Shown here: positions 19,338 to 27,030 of the stretch, piece after piece
Numbering within the stretch: the stretch's first letter is position 1
How the letters are laid out: every line of letters begins with the position of its first letter
Assembly (NCBI RefSeq): GCF_019880635.1
Contig: NZ_JAINVX010000001.1
Span: 124,001-188,000, forward strand
DNA from: Hanstruepera marina
GTDB taxonomy: Bacteria > Bacteroidota > Bacteroidia > Flavobacteriales > Flavobacteriaceae
Direction of reading: 5' to 3'
Length of the DNA: 64,000 nucleotides
The notes under the pieces: generated by a model
What the model saw: the letters and a program-made list of their open reading frames with translations, nothing else
What the model was told of the DNA's origin: nothing
Database searches by the model: none
Translations under genes and position numbers: made by a program

Positions 19338-19745
19338 ATGAGAAAGCTTGTTGTTTTACTCTTTTCTCTCTTTGCTTTATCGTGTAGTATTGATGATGAT
19401 AATGAGAGAGTTTACAATGTAATACTTCCTGTTGAAGATGCGGTTGTCCCAACAGAGTTTGAGCGCGGTGAAGTTTATGATATTTATCTCAAGTACTTTC
19501 GCCCTACATCCTGTTACGCTTACAATGATGTGTATTATGTAAGAGAAGGTAATGAAAGAATGGTAGCCGTTGTTAATACTGTGTTTGAAGGTGATTATGA
19601 ATGTGTTGAAGTAAATGAATTACTTGACACTCAATTCTCCTTTAAAGCAGGGGAAGAAGACTCTTATGTGTTTAAGTTTTGGCAAGGAGAAGATGATAAT
19701 GGAGACAGTCAGTATCTAATTATTGAAGTCCCCGTGGTAGATTAG
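19338..19745 (+). CDS. Small acidic lipoprotein, first gene of the sigma/anti-sigma operon
   Basis: The 135-residue protein has a type II signal peptide with lipobox ALSC (Cys 16) followed by an acidic stretch SIDDDNE, as in many surface-exposed Bacteroidota lipoproteins. The mature part is about 120 residues with two cysteines (in PTSCYAY and DYECVEV) and looks like one beta-rich domain; I do not recognise the family. The stop is only 18 bases before the proposed sigma-factor start and a promoter lies in front of it, so the three genes probably form one operon. An accessory or sensing role in that pathway is inference. Confidence 0.75.
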   Translation: MRKLVVLLFSLFALSCSIDDDNERVYNVILPVEDAVVPTEFERGEVYDIYLKYFRPTSCYAYNDVYYVREGNERMVAVVNTVFEGDYECVEVNELLDTQFSFKAGEEDSYVFKFWQGEDDNGDSQYLIIEVPVVD

Positions 19746-19763
19746 TAAATGTTTAATTAATAT

Positions 19764-20315
19764 GTGTGTCATGTGAGTTTAAAACAACTCATAAAAAAAT
19801 GTAGTAAAAATGATACTCAAGCTCAAAGCGAATTATACCAACTCTTTTCGAGTAAATTGTTTTCGGTATGCTTGAAGTATTCAAGAAACTATGCTGAAGC
19901 AGAAGATAATCTGCAAGATGCATTTTTGACTATATTTAGTAAAATTGCACAGTATAGAGATAAAGGTTCTTTTGAAGGTTGGCTTAAACGTATTACAATT
20001 AATACCGCCTTGCAGCGCTATAGGAGTCAAGGTGTTTTTGAAATTGTAAACGAAGAATTTATTGAAGATGTTGAATTAGATATTGACGACAATGATATTT
20101 CAATTGATTTTTTGTTGAAAATTATTCAAGAGTTACCTGATAGGTATAGATTGATATTTAATATGTATGTTTTAGATGGTTATTCCCATCATGAAATTGC
20201 AGAAATGCTTTCAATAAGTATGGGAACCTCTAAATCTAATTTAGCTAGAGCTAGAAAGATACTAATAGAAAAAATTGAAGATTATAAAGCGCGATTAAAT
20301 TCGCAATCATTATAA
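19764..20315 (+). CDS. ECF-type RNA polymerase sigma factor
   Basis: The 183-residue protein has the two ECF sigma domains. Region 2 contains LKYSRNYAEAEDNLQDAF and the DNA-melting helix FEGWLKRITINTALQRYR. Region 4 has the helix-turn-helix YSHHEIAEMLSISMGTSKSNL. No ATG is available at the front; the start is GTG 19764 or, giving the more usual MSLKQLI, GTG 19773. Its stop overlaps the start of the next gene by one base (TAATG), the normal arrangement of a sigma factor with its anti-sigma factor. It should direct RNA polymerase to stress or envelope genes when released; its targets are unknown. Confidence 0.93.
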   Translation: MCHVSLKQLIKKCSKNDTQAQSELYQLFSSKLFSVCLKYSRNYAEAEDNLQDAFLTIFSKIAQYRDKGSFEGWLKRITINTALQRYRSQGVFEIVNEEFIEDVELDIDDNDISIDFLLKIIQELPDRYRLIFNMYVLDGYSHHEIAEMLSISMGTSKSNLARARKILIEKIEDYKARLNSQSL

Positions 20316-21949
20316 TGAGCGATAAAAAACACATTGATAGAGTTTTTCAAGAAAAGCTAAAGGACTTTGAGGTTTCTCCCAATCCTGAACTTTGGACAAA
20401 AATTCAAAACGAACTCAAGTTAGAAGACGACCAACCCAAAAAGGTGTTTCCTATTTGGTTGCGTCTAGCTGGTATTGCTGCCGTTTTAGCTATACTATTC
20501 ACAATAGGCTCTTTTGTTTTTGATAGCAATGCATCAAAAAGTAATGATCCTGCAACAAAAACAGTAGATAACAATACAAAACCTTCTTCAGAAAAGAACT
20601 CTAAAGAATTAAATAATAAACTAACAAACAATCCCGAAACATCAACAGCAAATATAGATGATAATGAAGGCAATAATAGCGATATAAATAGTTTAGAAAG
20701 TCATCCTAAAAATTCCAACCCTTCTAATTTAGATAATGATAATACTGCAAACAAAATAGCTTCAGAAAACAACAGAGACAATAAGCCGTCCAAAAACAAA
20801 AGAAATGAGTTTCTAGACAACGAAACAAAATCGGCTCAAGTTTCAGGTATTAGTTCACCTAATAATCATGAATCATCTGAACTAAACAATGCTCCAGATA
20901 CCAGAACAGCTACAAACGACCCGAATTCTGCCAATATCAATACTATAAATAACGTGTCTTCAAATCCTGAAGCAAATCAAACCAAAACAGCACAAGCAAA
21001 AAACAATCTTAAAACTGAATTAGATACAGATGCTGCCAATCGTGCTTTAGGAAAAGAAAATACTCAAAATGCAATTGCCTTAAATGCTATGAAAGGCAAT
21101 AACCCTCATAATGAAAAAGAAAAAGAGGAATCCTTAAAAGTTGGTGATTCATTGAACAGTGAGTCACCTTCTATAGAGGAAGCAATAGCGCAAGCTGAAG
21201 AATTAAATGAAAAAGAAGAAGAGAAAGAAAAATTAGTAAACAGGTGGCAAGTTTATGCAAATGTTGCGCCTGTTTACTATAACTCATTTGGTGAAGGTTC
21301 TCATATTGACGAACAGTTTGTTTCCAATTCAAAAAGTGGTGAGGTAAATATGAGCTATGGTGTTAATGTTAGTTATGCTTTAAGCAAAAAGCTAGCAGTT
21401 CGATCAGGAATAAGTTCTTTAAATTTAAGCTACGATACCGATAATGTTATTTTATATGAAAGTCCTAATAGTGGTACTGGAAATCCTATAAATCCTATGC
21501 GTAACATTAATTTGGCTCCTGGAAGTCAGTCGCTAAATGCCTTTAGTGGTGAAAATTTAGGCTTTCAGCAAATTATAAGCGATTTGTCTAATGCGGCCAT
21601 TAGTCAGCGTTTAAGCTATTACGAAGTTCCTGTTGAACTTGAATATAAATTAGTTAACAATCGTTTTAGCCTTGGTTTAATTGGTGGTGTAAGTACATTT
21701 TTCTTAAATGATAATGAAGTCTATTCTGAATTTGAAGAATATACAACTTATATTGGCGAAGCAAATAATGTAAATAATGTTAGTTTTAGTACTAATTTAG
21801 GTATTGGAATGAATTACAATTTTTCAGAACATTTTAGATTTAATTTAGAACCTACTTTTAAATATCATTTAAATGCGTTTAATAATACCTCTGGTAGTTT
21901 TAGGCCGTATATAATTGGTCTTTATACCGGTTTTAGTTATAAATTTTAG
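20315..21949 (+). CDS. Anti-sigma factor fused to an outer-membrane beta-barrel (dual membrane-spanning type)
   Basis: The 544-residue protein has three parts. Residues 1-45 are cytoplasmic, with an anti-sigma-like helix SPNPELWTKIQNEL. Residues 46-69 are one inner-membrane helix (PIWLRLAGIAAVLAILFTIG). About 70-307 are a low-complexity Asn/Ser/Lys/Glu-rich linker. From about 309 to the last residue Phe 544 the sequence has beta-barrel strands (WQVYANVAPVYYN, KLAVRSGISSLNLSYD, SLGLIGGVSTFFL, IIGLYTGFSYKF) and ends in Phe, as outer-membrane proteins do. One protein would thus reach from cytoplasm to outer membrane and control the sigma factor encoded just upstream. I recall a similar class, Dma, described in Bacteroides thetaiotaomicron. 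Confidence 0.88.
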   Translation: MSDKKHIDRVFQEKLKDFEVSPNPELWTKIQNELKLEDDQPKKVFPIWLRLAGIAAVLAILFTIGSFVFDSNASKSNDPATKTVDNNTKPSSEKNSKELNNKLTNNPETSTANIDDNEGNNSDINSLESHPKNSNPSNLDNDNTANKIASENNRDNKPSKNKRNEFLDNETKSAQVSGISSPNNHESSELNNAPDTRTATNDPNSANINTINNVSSNPEANQTKTAQAKNNLKTELDTDAANRALGKENTQNAIALNAMKGNNPHNEKEKEESLKVGDSLNSESPSIEEAIAQAEELNEKEEEKEKLVNRWQVYANVAPVYYNSFGEGSHIDEQFVSNSKSGEVNMSYGVNVSYALSKKLAVRSGISSLNLSYDTDNVILYESPNSGTGNPINPMRNINLAPGSQSLNAFSGENLGFQQIISDLSNAAISQRLSYYEVPVELEYKLVNNRFSLGLIGGVSTFFLNDNEVYSEFEEYTTYIGEANNVNNVSFSTNLGIGMNYNFSEHFRFNLEPTFKYHLNAFNNTSGSFRPYIIGLYTGFSYKF

Positions 21950-22011
21950 TTTTTAGTTGGTTAGATTGATTGACTTTCCTAGTCTTAAGGGAAAGCAATG
22001 ATGAACAAAAG

Positions 22012-22037
22012 GTCGCTCTTCTGCAGAGCGACTTTTT
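22012..22037 (+). terminator. Rho-independent terminator of the sigma/anti-sigma operon
   Basis: A perfect 8-bp stem GTCGCTCT/AGAGCGAC (22012-22019 with 22025-22032) with a 5-nt loop is followed by five T. It ends inside the stop region of the convergent plsC gene. Confidence 0.85.
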
Positions 22038-22773
22038 AATTTAAGTCATCTTGTAATGTTTTTAAAATCGCTTCTCTAGACTGGGTGTTGAGCCGCTTGG
22101 TATCTGCAATGGTCAATTCTTTTGTCTGAATATGCTCATGTCCAATTACACGCATTTGTCCAGGGCTGCCACTAAAGAACGTGTAACTAAATCGTTTTTT
22201 ATTATCAAGAAAAACAAGAGGGACAATAGGAACTTGATGGTTAATGGCCAATCGAAACGCTCCGTCTTTAAAATCGTCAAGAATTATATGCTCTTCTGGC
22301 ACACCTCCTTCTGGGAAAATACAAATGCTCAAACCTTGTTTCAAACGTTTTTGAGCTCTTAAAAAAACAGCTTTTCTACTCTTTTCTGAACTTCTATCGA
22401 CCAATATGCATGTACGCTTATAGAAAAAACCAAACAAAGGAATTTTTGCCAACTCTTTCTTGCCCACAAATACAAAAGGATTTTTTGAACTTGCAAGCAT
22501 GAGCATAATATCAGCCATAGAGGTATGATTGGCAATAAACATATAGCTCGCCTTCTTTTGAGGTTCCTGCTTCAGATTAATTTTAACCCGAAAGCCCATT
22601 CCAATTAAAATAAAGTAAGCCCAAAAACGGGCGAGTTTAAAAAAAAAGGGATACCAAGACTCTTTAGAAATGGAAACCAACAGTATTGGAAACAAAGCAA
22701 TAATTGGTATAGCTACCAAAATATAAAACCAAATACGATACAAAATCCAAAATAGATACTTGAATATAATCAT
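22036..22773 (-). CDS. plsC: 1-acyl-sn-glycerol-3-phosphate acyltransferase
   Basis: The 245-residue membrane enzyme adds the second acyl chain to lysophosphatidic acid in phospholipid synthesis. It has the acyltransferase motif NHTSMAD (His 83, Asp 88) and the FPEGG motif, after two N-terminal hydrophobic segments. I start it at ATG 22773 (MIIFKYLFW). A TTG three codons upstream could be called as a start but is the last three bases of a perfect -7 box TATTTTTG, so it cannot be the initiator. The C-terminus is converged upon by the sigma operon terminator. Confidence 0.9.
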   Translation of the reverse strand: MIIFKYLFWILYRIWFYILVAIPIIALFPILLVSISKESWYPFFFKLARFWAYFILIGMGFRVKINLKQEPQKKASYMFIANHTSMADIMLMLASSKNPFVFVGKKELAKIPLFGFFYKRTCILVDRSSEKSRKAVFLRAQKRLKQGLSICIFPEGGVPEEHIILDDFKDGAFRLAINHQVPIVPLVFLDNKKRFSYTFFSGSPGQMRVIGHEHIQTKELTIADTKRLNTQSREAILKTLQDDLN

Positions 22774-22779
22774 AGGTGC

Positions 22780-22787
22780 CAAAAATA
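22780..22787 (-). promoter_or_regulatory. plsC: -7 box of plsC, almost touching the start codon
   Basis: On the minus strand this reads TATTTTTG, a full TAnnTTTG match. The start codon is 6 bases downstream, so the mRNA would have a leader of only a few bases. It decides against the upstream TTG start. Confidence 0.55.
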
Positions 22788-22839
22788 ATGATATATATTT
22801 ATTATCTTTAGAAATACTAACTTTAAAAATTAAACTATT

Positions 22840-23082
22840 ATGAGTTTACTTTATGCATTACTTATTGGCGCTATAGCTGGATGGCTGGGCGGAAAATTAA
22901 TGAAAGGTGGTGGGTTTGGATTACTAATAAATATCATTTTAGGTATTATTGGTGGGATTGTAGGAAATTGGGCTTTTGGAGCATTGGGAATTTCAATTTC
23001 TGATGGTGTTTTAGGCGATATTATTACAGGTGCCGTTGGTGCTGTAATTGTACTTTTTGTAGCTGGGTTATTTAAAAAATAA
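22840..23082 (+). CDS. GlsB/YeaQ/YmgE family small stress-response membrane protein
   Basis: The 80-residue protein is almost entirely hydrophobic and glycine-rich, with three predicted membrane segments and the family pattern IGAIAGWLGGKLMKGGG then GIIGGIVGNW. Members are transglycosylase-associated inner-membrane proteins induced by stress; their biochemical role is not settled. A near-consensus -7 box TAACTTTA lies at 22818-22825 and a terminator follows, so it is transcribed alone. The divergent plsC promoter is next to it. Confidence 0.9.
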   Translation: MSLLYALLIGAIAGWLGGKLMKGGGFGLLINIILGIIGGIVGNWAFGALGISISDGVLGDIITGAVGAVIVLFVAGLFKK

Positions 23083-23110
23083 CTTTGCTGATAAAATAAC
23101 TTAAATATAT

Positions 23111-23138
23111 AAAAGTGGTTTAAAAGCCACTTTTTTTT
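23111..23138 (+). terminator. Rho-independent terminator after the GlsB-like gene
   Basis: The stem AAAAGTGGTTT/AAGCCACTTTT with a 2-base spacer between the arms and a following T-run (23131-23138) lies 28 bases past the stop codon. Confidence 0.8.
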
Positions 23139-23153
23139 GTTCGCAACTATAAG

Positions 23154-23161
23154 TACATTTG
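23154..23161 (+). promoter_or_regulatory. trpS: -7 box of trpS
   Basis: TACATTTG is a full match to TAnnTTTG. The nearest TTG upstream is 14 bases away, which is short. The predicted leader of about 40 bases contains the hairpin at 23184-23201. Confidence 0.5.
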
Positions 23162-23183
23162 TCCTATTGATAATCTAAAAAGA

Positions 23184-23201
23184 TTTCTGCTTTTGCAGAA
23201 A
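23184..23201 (+). repeat. Hairpin in the trpS leader, degenerate copy of the ATTCCTGC palindrome
   Basis: The perfect 7-bp stem TTTCTGC/GCAGAAA with a TTTT loop ends 5 bases before the trpS start codon. It resembles the palindrome at 50574-50593 with paired changes in both arms, and it would cover the ribosome binding region when folded. Confidence 0.65.
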
Positions 23202-23206
23202 ATATT

Positions 23207-24175
23207 ATGGCAAGAATATTAACAGGAATACAAAGTACAGGAACACCACATTTAGGAAATATTTTAGGCGCTATTATGCCTGCAATTGACATGGCGAATA
23301 AGCCAGAAAACGATTCATTTCTCTTTATCGCTAATTTACACACACTTACACAAATAAAAAATGCTGAAGAGTTAAGACACAACACGTACTCTGTAGCAGC
23401 TACATGGTTAGCTTTCAGATTAGATATAGAAAAAACAGTATTTTACAGACAAAGCGATGTGCCTCAAGTTACAGAACTTGCATGGTATTTAAATTGTTTT
23501 TTTCCGTTTAAAAGATTGCAATTGGCTCATGGATTTAAAGATAAAGCCGATAGATTAGACGATGTAAACTCGGGCTTATTTATGTATCCTATGTTAATGG
23601 CGGCAGATATTCTGTTGTATGATGCCAACCTTGTACCTGTTGGCAAAGACCAGTTACAGCATATTGAGATGACACGTGATGTAGCTTCACGTTTTCATGC
23701 CAAAATGGGGGAAACCTTTGTATTGCCAGAAGGCAAAATACAGGAGAATACCATGCTTATTCCGGGAACCGATGGTGAAAAAATGAGTAAGAGTCGTGGT
23801 AACATTATCAACATATTTTTAGACGATAAAAAATTGCGTAAGCAAATTATGTCTATTAAAACTGATAGCACACCATTGGAAGATCCTAAAGACTGGAAAA
23901 CCTGTAATTGTTTTGCCTTGTATAACATTTTAGCTTCTGCTGAAGATGTTGCAAAAATGAAAGCCAATTACGAAGCTGGCGGTTATGGTTATGGTCATGC
24001 CAAACAAGAACTTTTTGAATTAATAGTTGAAAAATTTGCAGAACCTCGTAAACGCTATAACCATTATATGGCGAACTTGAACGAAATAGACGAAGCACTA
24101 CAAATTGGTGCTGAAAAAGCAAAGCGAGTAGCTAACGAGGTGCTAAATCGTGTTCGTGGAAAGATTGGGTATTAA
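23207..24175 (+). CDS. trpS: Tryptophan--tRNA ligase
   Basis: The 322-residue class I aminoacyl-tRNA synthetase charges tRNA-Trp. The HIGH-like motif is TPHLGN at 13-18 and the KMSKS motif is intact at 192-196. The tryptophan pocket region FFPFKRLQLAHGFKDKADR is typical. Length is normal. It starts 5 bases after a leader hairpin. Its last 4 bases overlap the end of the convergent dprA gene, so no terminator separates them. Confidence 0.96.
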   Translation: MARILTGIQSTGTPHLGNILGAIMPAIDMANKPENDSFLFIANLHTLTQIKNAEELRHNTYSVAATWLAFRLDIEKTVFYRQSDVPQVTELAWYLNCFFPFKRLQLAHGFKDKADRLDDVNSGLFMYPMLMAADILLYDANLVPVGKDQLQHIEMTRDVASRFHAKMGETFVLPEGKIQENTMLIPGTDGEKMSKSRGNIINIFLDDKKLRKQIMSIKTDSTPLEDPKDWKTCNCFALYNILASAEDVAKMKANYEAGGYGYGHAKQELFELIVEKFAEPRKRYNHYMANLNEIDEALQIGAEKAKRVANEVLNRVRGKIGY

Positions 24176-25275
24176 ATAACCTCAAACAATTTTCCAGGCA
24201 AAGGTCTAACCGCTCCTTTGAGCTCTAGATTAAGTAACACACTAGCTACTTTAAAAATAGGCATGTTGCAATCTAAAGCTATTAAATCTAACTGTTGTTT
24301 TTCTTCAGTCTTTAGATAATTGTAGATAATCTTTTCCTCATCAGTTAACTCAATAAACAGTTGTTTTTGAATAGTTGGTTTTTCTTTTGTTTCCAATTCC
24401 CAATTTAACATATAAGGAATATCCAAAGGGTTTGACAGTAAATGCGCTTTTTGAAATTTAATCAAGTTATTGCAGCCCACGCTTTGTATATCTGTGGTTC
24501 GACCTGGCACAGCAAACACATCCCGATTATAGGAATTTGCAATATCGGCAGTTACCAAACTGCCGCCTTTTTCAGCAGACTCTATAACTATAGTTGCCTC
24601 ACTTAATCCAGCAATTATACGATTGCGTTTTAAAAAATTATTCCTATCAAAAGGATCGCTGCTCCAAAAATCGGTAAAAAACCCACCATGCTTTTCAATA
24701 TCAGCTACATATTTTTTATGTGTTTTAGGATAAATTTGGTTTAAACCATGAGCCAAGCAACCAACGGTTTGTAAATTGTGTTTTAAGGCCGCTTTTTGTG
24801 CCGTAATATCTGTACCATAAGCGAACCCAGAAACAATAACAGGATTAAAAACTGCCAACTCTTCAACCAACCTATTACAAAAATCTAATCCACTACTCGT
24901 AATCTTTCGAGTACCAACAACACTTATGATACGTTTGTTTTTTAGGTTTATATTACCAGACTGAAACAATAAAATAGGGCTGTCTATACAATGTTTTAAC
25001 CGCTCGGGATAATTAGCATCTGTAAAGTATAAGCAGCTAACGTTGTTCTCTTTAATAAAATGTAACTCTTCTTCGGCAGCTGTAAAATGCTGCTTGTTAA
25101 ATATATCGCTAATCACAATGCTCCCAATACCATCAATTTTTAAGAGGTTTTGCTTTTTCTCTTTAAAAATGGCTTCGGCAGACCCACAATGATTAATCAG
25201 TTTTTTAGCTGTAATATCTCCAATATTAGGCACATGCTGCAAGGCTAATATGGGTAATAACTGATTTTCTGTCAT
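24172..25275 (-). CDS. dprA: DNA-processing protein DprA
   Basis: The 367-residue protein loads RecA on incoming single-stranded DNA during natural transformation. It has an N-terminal helix-hairpin-helix region (HVPNIGDITAKKLI and LLKIDGIGSIV), the Rossmann DprA core with VVGTRKITSSG, VSGFAYGTDITAQKAAL and ETV-type IVIESAEKGGSLVTA, and a C-terminal winged-helix part (about 305-367). It is monocistronic here and converges on trpS with a 4-base overlap. No competence genes lie nearby, which is usual for dprA. Confidence 0.95.
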   Translation of the reverse strand: MTENQLLPILALQHVPNIGDITAKKLINHCGSAEAIFKEKKQNLLKIDGIGSIVISDIFNKQHFTAAEEELHFIKENNVSCLYFTDANYPERLKHCIDSPILLFQSGNINLKNKRIISVVGTRKITSSGLDFCNRLVEELAVFNPVIVSGFAYGTDITAQKAALKHNLQTVGCLAHGLNQIYPKTHKKYVADIEKHGGFFTDFWSSDPFDRNNFLKRNRIIAGLSEATIVIESAEKGGSLVTADIANSYNRDVFAVPGRTTDIQSVGCNNLIKFQKAHLLSNPLDIPYMLNWELETKEKPTIQKQLFIELTDEEKIIYNYLKTEEKQQLDLIALDCNMPIFKVASVLLNLELKGAVRPLPGKLFEVI

Positions 25276-25345
25276 GGTATGTAATTGATTTCTAAACTAC
25301 AAGAAAAGAAATTTTAGGATGTTAATAAATACTTAAGGGCTGTTT

Positions 25346-25374
25346 TTGTTCGCTTTTAAATTTTTTTAACTTTG
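25346..25374 (+). promoter_or_regulatory. Promoter of the HU-like/SPOR gene, giving an almost leaderless mRNA
   Basis: TTG at 25346-25348, an 18-base spacer and TAACTTTG at 25367-25374 match the flavobacterial consensus fully. The -7 box ends 5 bases before the ATG, so transcription should begin at or next to the start codon. Confidence 0.6.
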
Positions 25375-25379
25375 TTTTT

Positions 25380-26321
25380 ATGCAATTAGAACCTTACATC
25401 AGCGATTTATTATACCGTTACGAATGTGTTACCATTCCTGAATTTGGCTCATTCTTAACACGTCGAGTTTCGGCTACCATTCATGACTCTACACACGCGT
25501 TTTATCCACCAAAAAAGATATTGTCGTTTAATGAACAGATTCAGAAAAATGACGGTCTATTAACACACTATATTGCCGATGTAGAGAAGATTCCTTACGA
25601 AGAAGCCTCAAAACGTGTTCAAAAACGTGTGAAGTATTTAAAATCGTATTTAGTTGAAGGCGAAACTTTAGATTTTCACAATATTGGTAGCTTATCATTA
25701 AACACTGAAGGCAAAATTTTATTTGAGCCATCTTATCATCTTAATTATTTAACTGATGCCTTTGGCTTATCGCAGTTTGTCTCTCATGAAGTGACTCGTG
25801 AAACTTATAAAGAAGAGGTTGAATACATAGAAAAAGTAGTTCCTATTACTACTATCACACCAGAACGTCGTAAATCGCGTCCTTATCTTAAATATGCCGC
25901 TGTTGCTATTATAGCTTTAGGGTTAGGTGGATTAGGTGCTTCTAAATTTTATGTAGACAATATAAATGAGCACAATAAACTGGCTCAAGAACAAGCTACT
26001 CAAGAATTAGAAAATAAAATTCAAGAGGCTACTTTCGTTATTGATAATCCGCTTCCAGCTGTTACCTTAAATATCACAAAGCTATCTGGCAACTATCATA
26101 TTATTGCCGGTGCTTTTCGTATAGAAGAAAATAGTGATAAAAAAGTCTCGCAATTAAAAGCCCAAGGTTTTAAAGCTCGTAAAATTGGTATCAATAAATA
26201 TGGTTTACACGAAGTTGTTTATGCTAGTTACGATGATAGACTTGAAGCACTAGAAGCTTTAAGAACTATTAAACGCTCCCATAATTCTGAAGCTTGGCTT
26301 TTGGTTAAGGAGCTAGATTAG
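25380..26321 (+). CDS. Membrane-tethered protein: CCDC81-type HU-like domains, TM helix, SPOR domain
   Basis: The 313-residue protein has a cytoplasmic N-terminal part (about 1-130) that resembles the prokaryotic CCDC81-like HU domain pair (YISDLLYRYECVTIPEFGSF, DFHNIGSLSLN). A single membrane helix follows at about 170-187 (LKYAAVAIIALGLGGLGAS), then a coiled linker rich in Gln/Glu, and a C-terminal SPOR domain from about 235 (GNYHIIAGAFRIEENSDKKV to AWLLVKELD). SPOR domains bind denuded peptidoglycan at division sites. The protein could therefore link the nucleoid or another cytoplasmic partner to the septal wall; DNA binding by this HU variant is not established. It is monocistronic. Confidence 0.85.
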   Translation: MQLEPYISDLLYRYECVTIPEFGSFLTRRVSATIHDSTHAFYPPKKILSFNEQIQKNDGLLTHYIADVEKIPYEEASKRVQKRVKYLKSYLVEGETLDFHNIGSLSLNTEGKILFEPSYHLNYLTDAFGLSQFVSHEVTRETYKEEVEYIEKVVPITTITPERRKSRPYLKYAAVAIIALGLGGLGASKFYVDNINEHNKLAQEQATQELENKIQEATFVIDNPLPAVTLNITKLSGNYHIIAGAFRIEENSDKKVSQLKAQGFKARKIGINKYGLHEVVYASYDDRLEALEALRTIKRSHNSEAWLLVKELD

Positions 26322-26331
26322 TTTTTGTTGC

Positions 26332-26408
26332 CTTGTCATGCTGAAATTGGTTCAGCATCTCAATTACCCTAAATACTTTAGATTTCGAAACAAGTTCGGA
26401 ATGACAAG
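26332..26408. repeat. Intergenic palindromic element ending in GGAATGACAAG
   Basis: The outer arms CTTGTCAT and ATGACAAG face each other over 77 bases. Inside are a stem GCTGAA/TTCAGC (26340-26345 with 26351-26356) and TTTCGAAACAAGTTCGGAA. The end shares GGAATGACA with the palindrome at 49524-49548. Elements of this type are scattered in Flavobacteriaceae genomes. Confidence 0.6.
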
Positions 26409-26446
26409 TCATTGATTTGTTATTACAGATTACATTTTTATGACAT

Positions 26447-26471
26447 AAAAGCTATAATCATGAGCTTTTTT
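26447..26471 (+). terminator. Probable terminator of the HU-like/SPOR gene
   Basis: AAAAGCT (26447-26453) pairs with AGCTTTT (26463-26469), followed by more T. The stem is AT-rich, so this is a modest call; it sits just ahead of the next gene's -7 box. Confidence 0.45.
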
Positions 26472-26476
26472 CGTCT

Positions 26477-26484
26477 TACCTTTG
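26477..26484 (+). promoter_or_regulatory. -7 box of the acyl-CoA thioesterase gene
   Basis: TACCTTTG is a full TAnnTTTG match. Its last three bases are the TTG that an automatic caller would use as start codon, so the true start must lie downstream. Confidence 0.55.
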
Positions 26485-26502
26485 CAGCTCAAATTAAGAG
26501 CT

Positions 26503-27012
26503 ATGCAAGCAAAAACACCAGAACAAACTAAAACCATAATGACAGACTTGGTTTTGCCAAGTGAAACAAATCCATTAAATAATTTATTTGGTGGTGAATT
26601 ATTGGCCAGAATGGATCGTTGCGCCAGTATTGCAGCCAGACGTCACAGTCGCCGTATTGTGGTTACTGCTTCTGTAAACCACGTAGCTTTTAATCGTTCA
26701 GTACCATTAGGCAGCGTGGTAACAGTTGAAGCCAAAGTGTCGCGTGCTTTTAAAACCTCTATGGAAGTCTTTTTGGATGTTTGGATAGAAGACCGTGAAT
26801 CTGGACAACGCACCAAAGCCAATGAAGCTATTTATACTTTTGTAGCTGTTGATGAAACAGGGCGACCAGTGGAAATCCCAGAAATTACTCCTGAAACCGA
26901 CTTGGAAAAAGAGCGCTTTGCAGCAGCATTAAGACGTAAGCAATTAAGCTTGGTATTGGCGGGCAAAATGAAGCCTAAAGATGCCACCGAATTAAAGGCG
27001 TTGTTTGAGTAA
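26503..27012 (+). CDS. Acyl-CoA thioesterase (hotdog fold, YciA/BFIT type)
   Basis: The 169-residue enzyme should hydrolyse acyl-CoA thioesters in the cytoplasm. It has the hotdog pattern LPSETNPLNNLFGGELLARMD, with the catalytic-type Asn/Asp residues and the central helix, then NHVAFNRSVPLGSVVTVEAKV. I start it at ATG 26503; the frame is open to a TTG at 26482, but that TTG belongs to the -7 promoter box. The C-terminal 45 residues are a charged extension seen in related bacterial proteins. Chain-length preference is unknown. Confidence 0.88.
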   Translation: MQAKTPEQTKTIMTDLVLPSETNPLNNLFGGELLARMDRCASIAARRHSRRIVVTASVNHVAFNRSVPLGSVVTVEAKVSRAFKTSMEVFLDVWIEDRESGQRTKANEAIYTFVAVDETGRPVEIPEITPETDLEKERFAAALRRKQLSLVLAGKMKPKDATELKALFE

Positions 27013-27030
27013 GTTTTTTTTTTTGAATTA

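Noticed and set aside
23184-23201. T-box or tryptophan attenuator in front of trpS
   Set aside because: There is one short hairpin, no specifier loop, no T-box sequence, no Trp-rich leader peptide and no terminator alternative.
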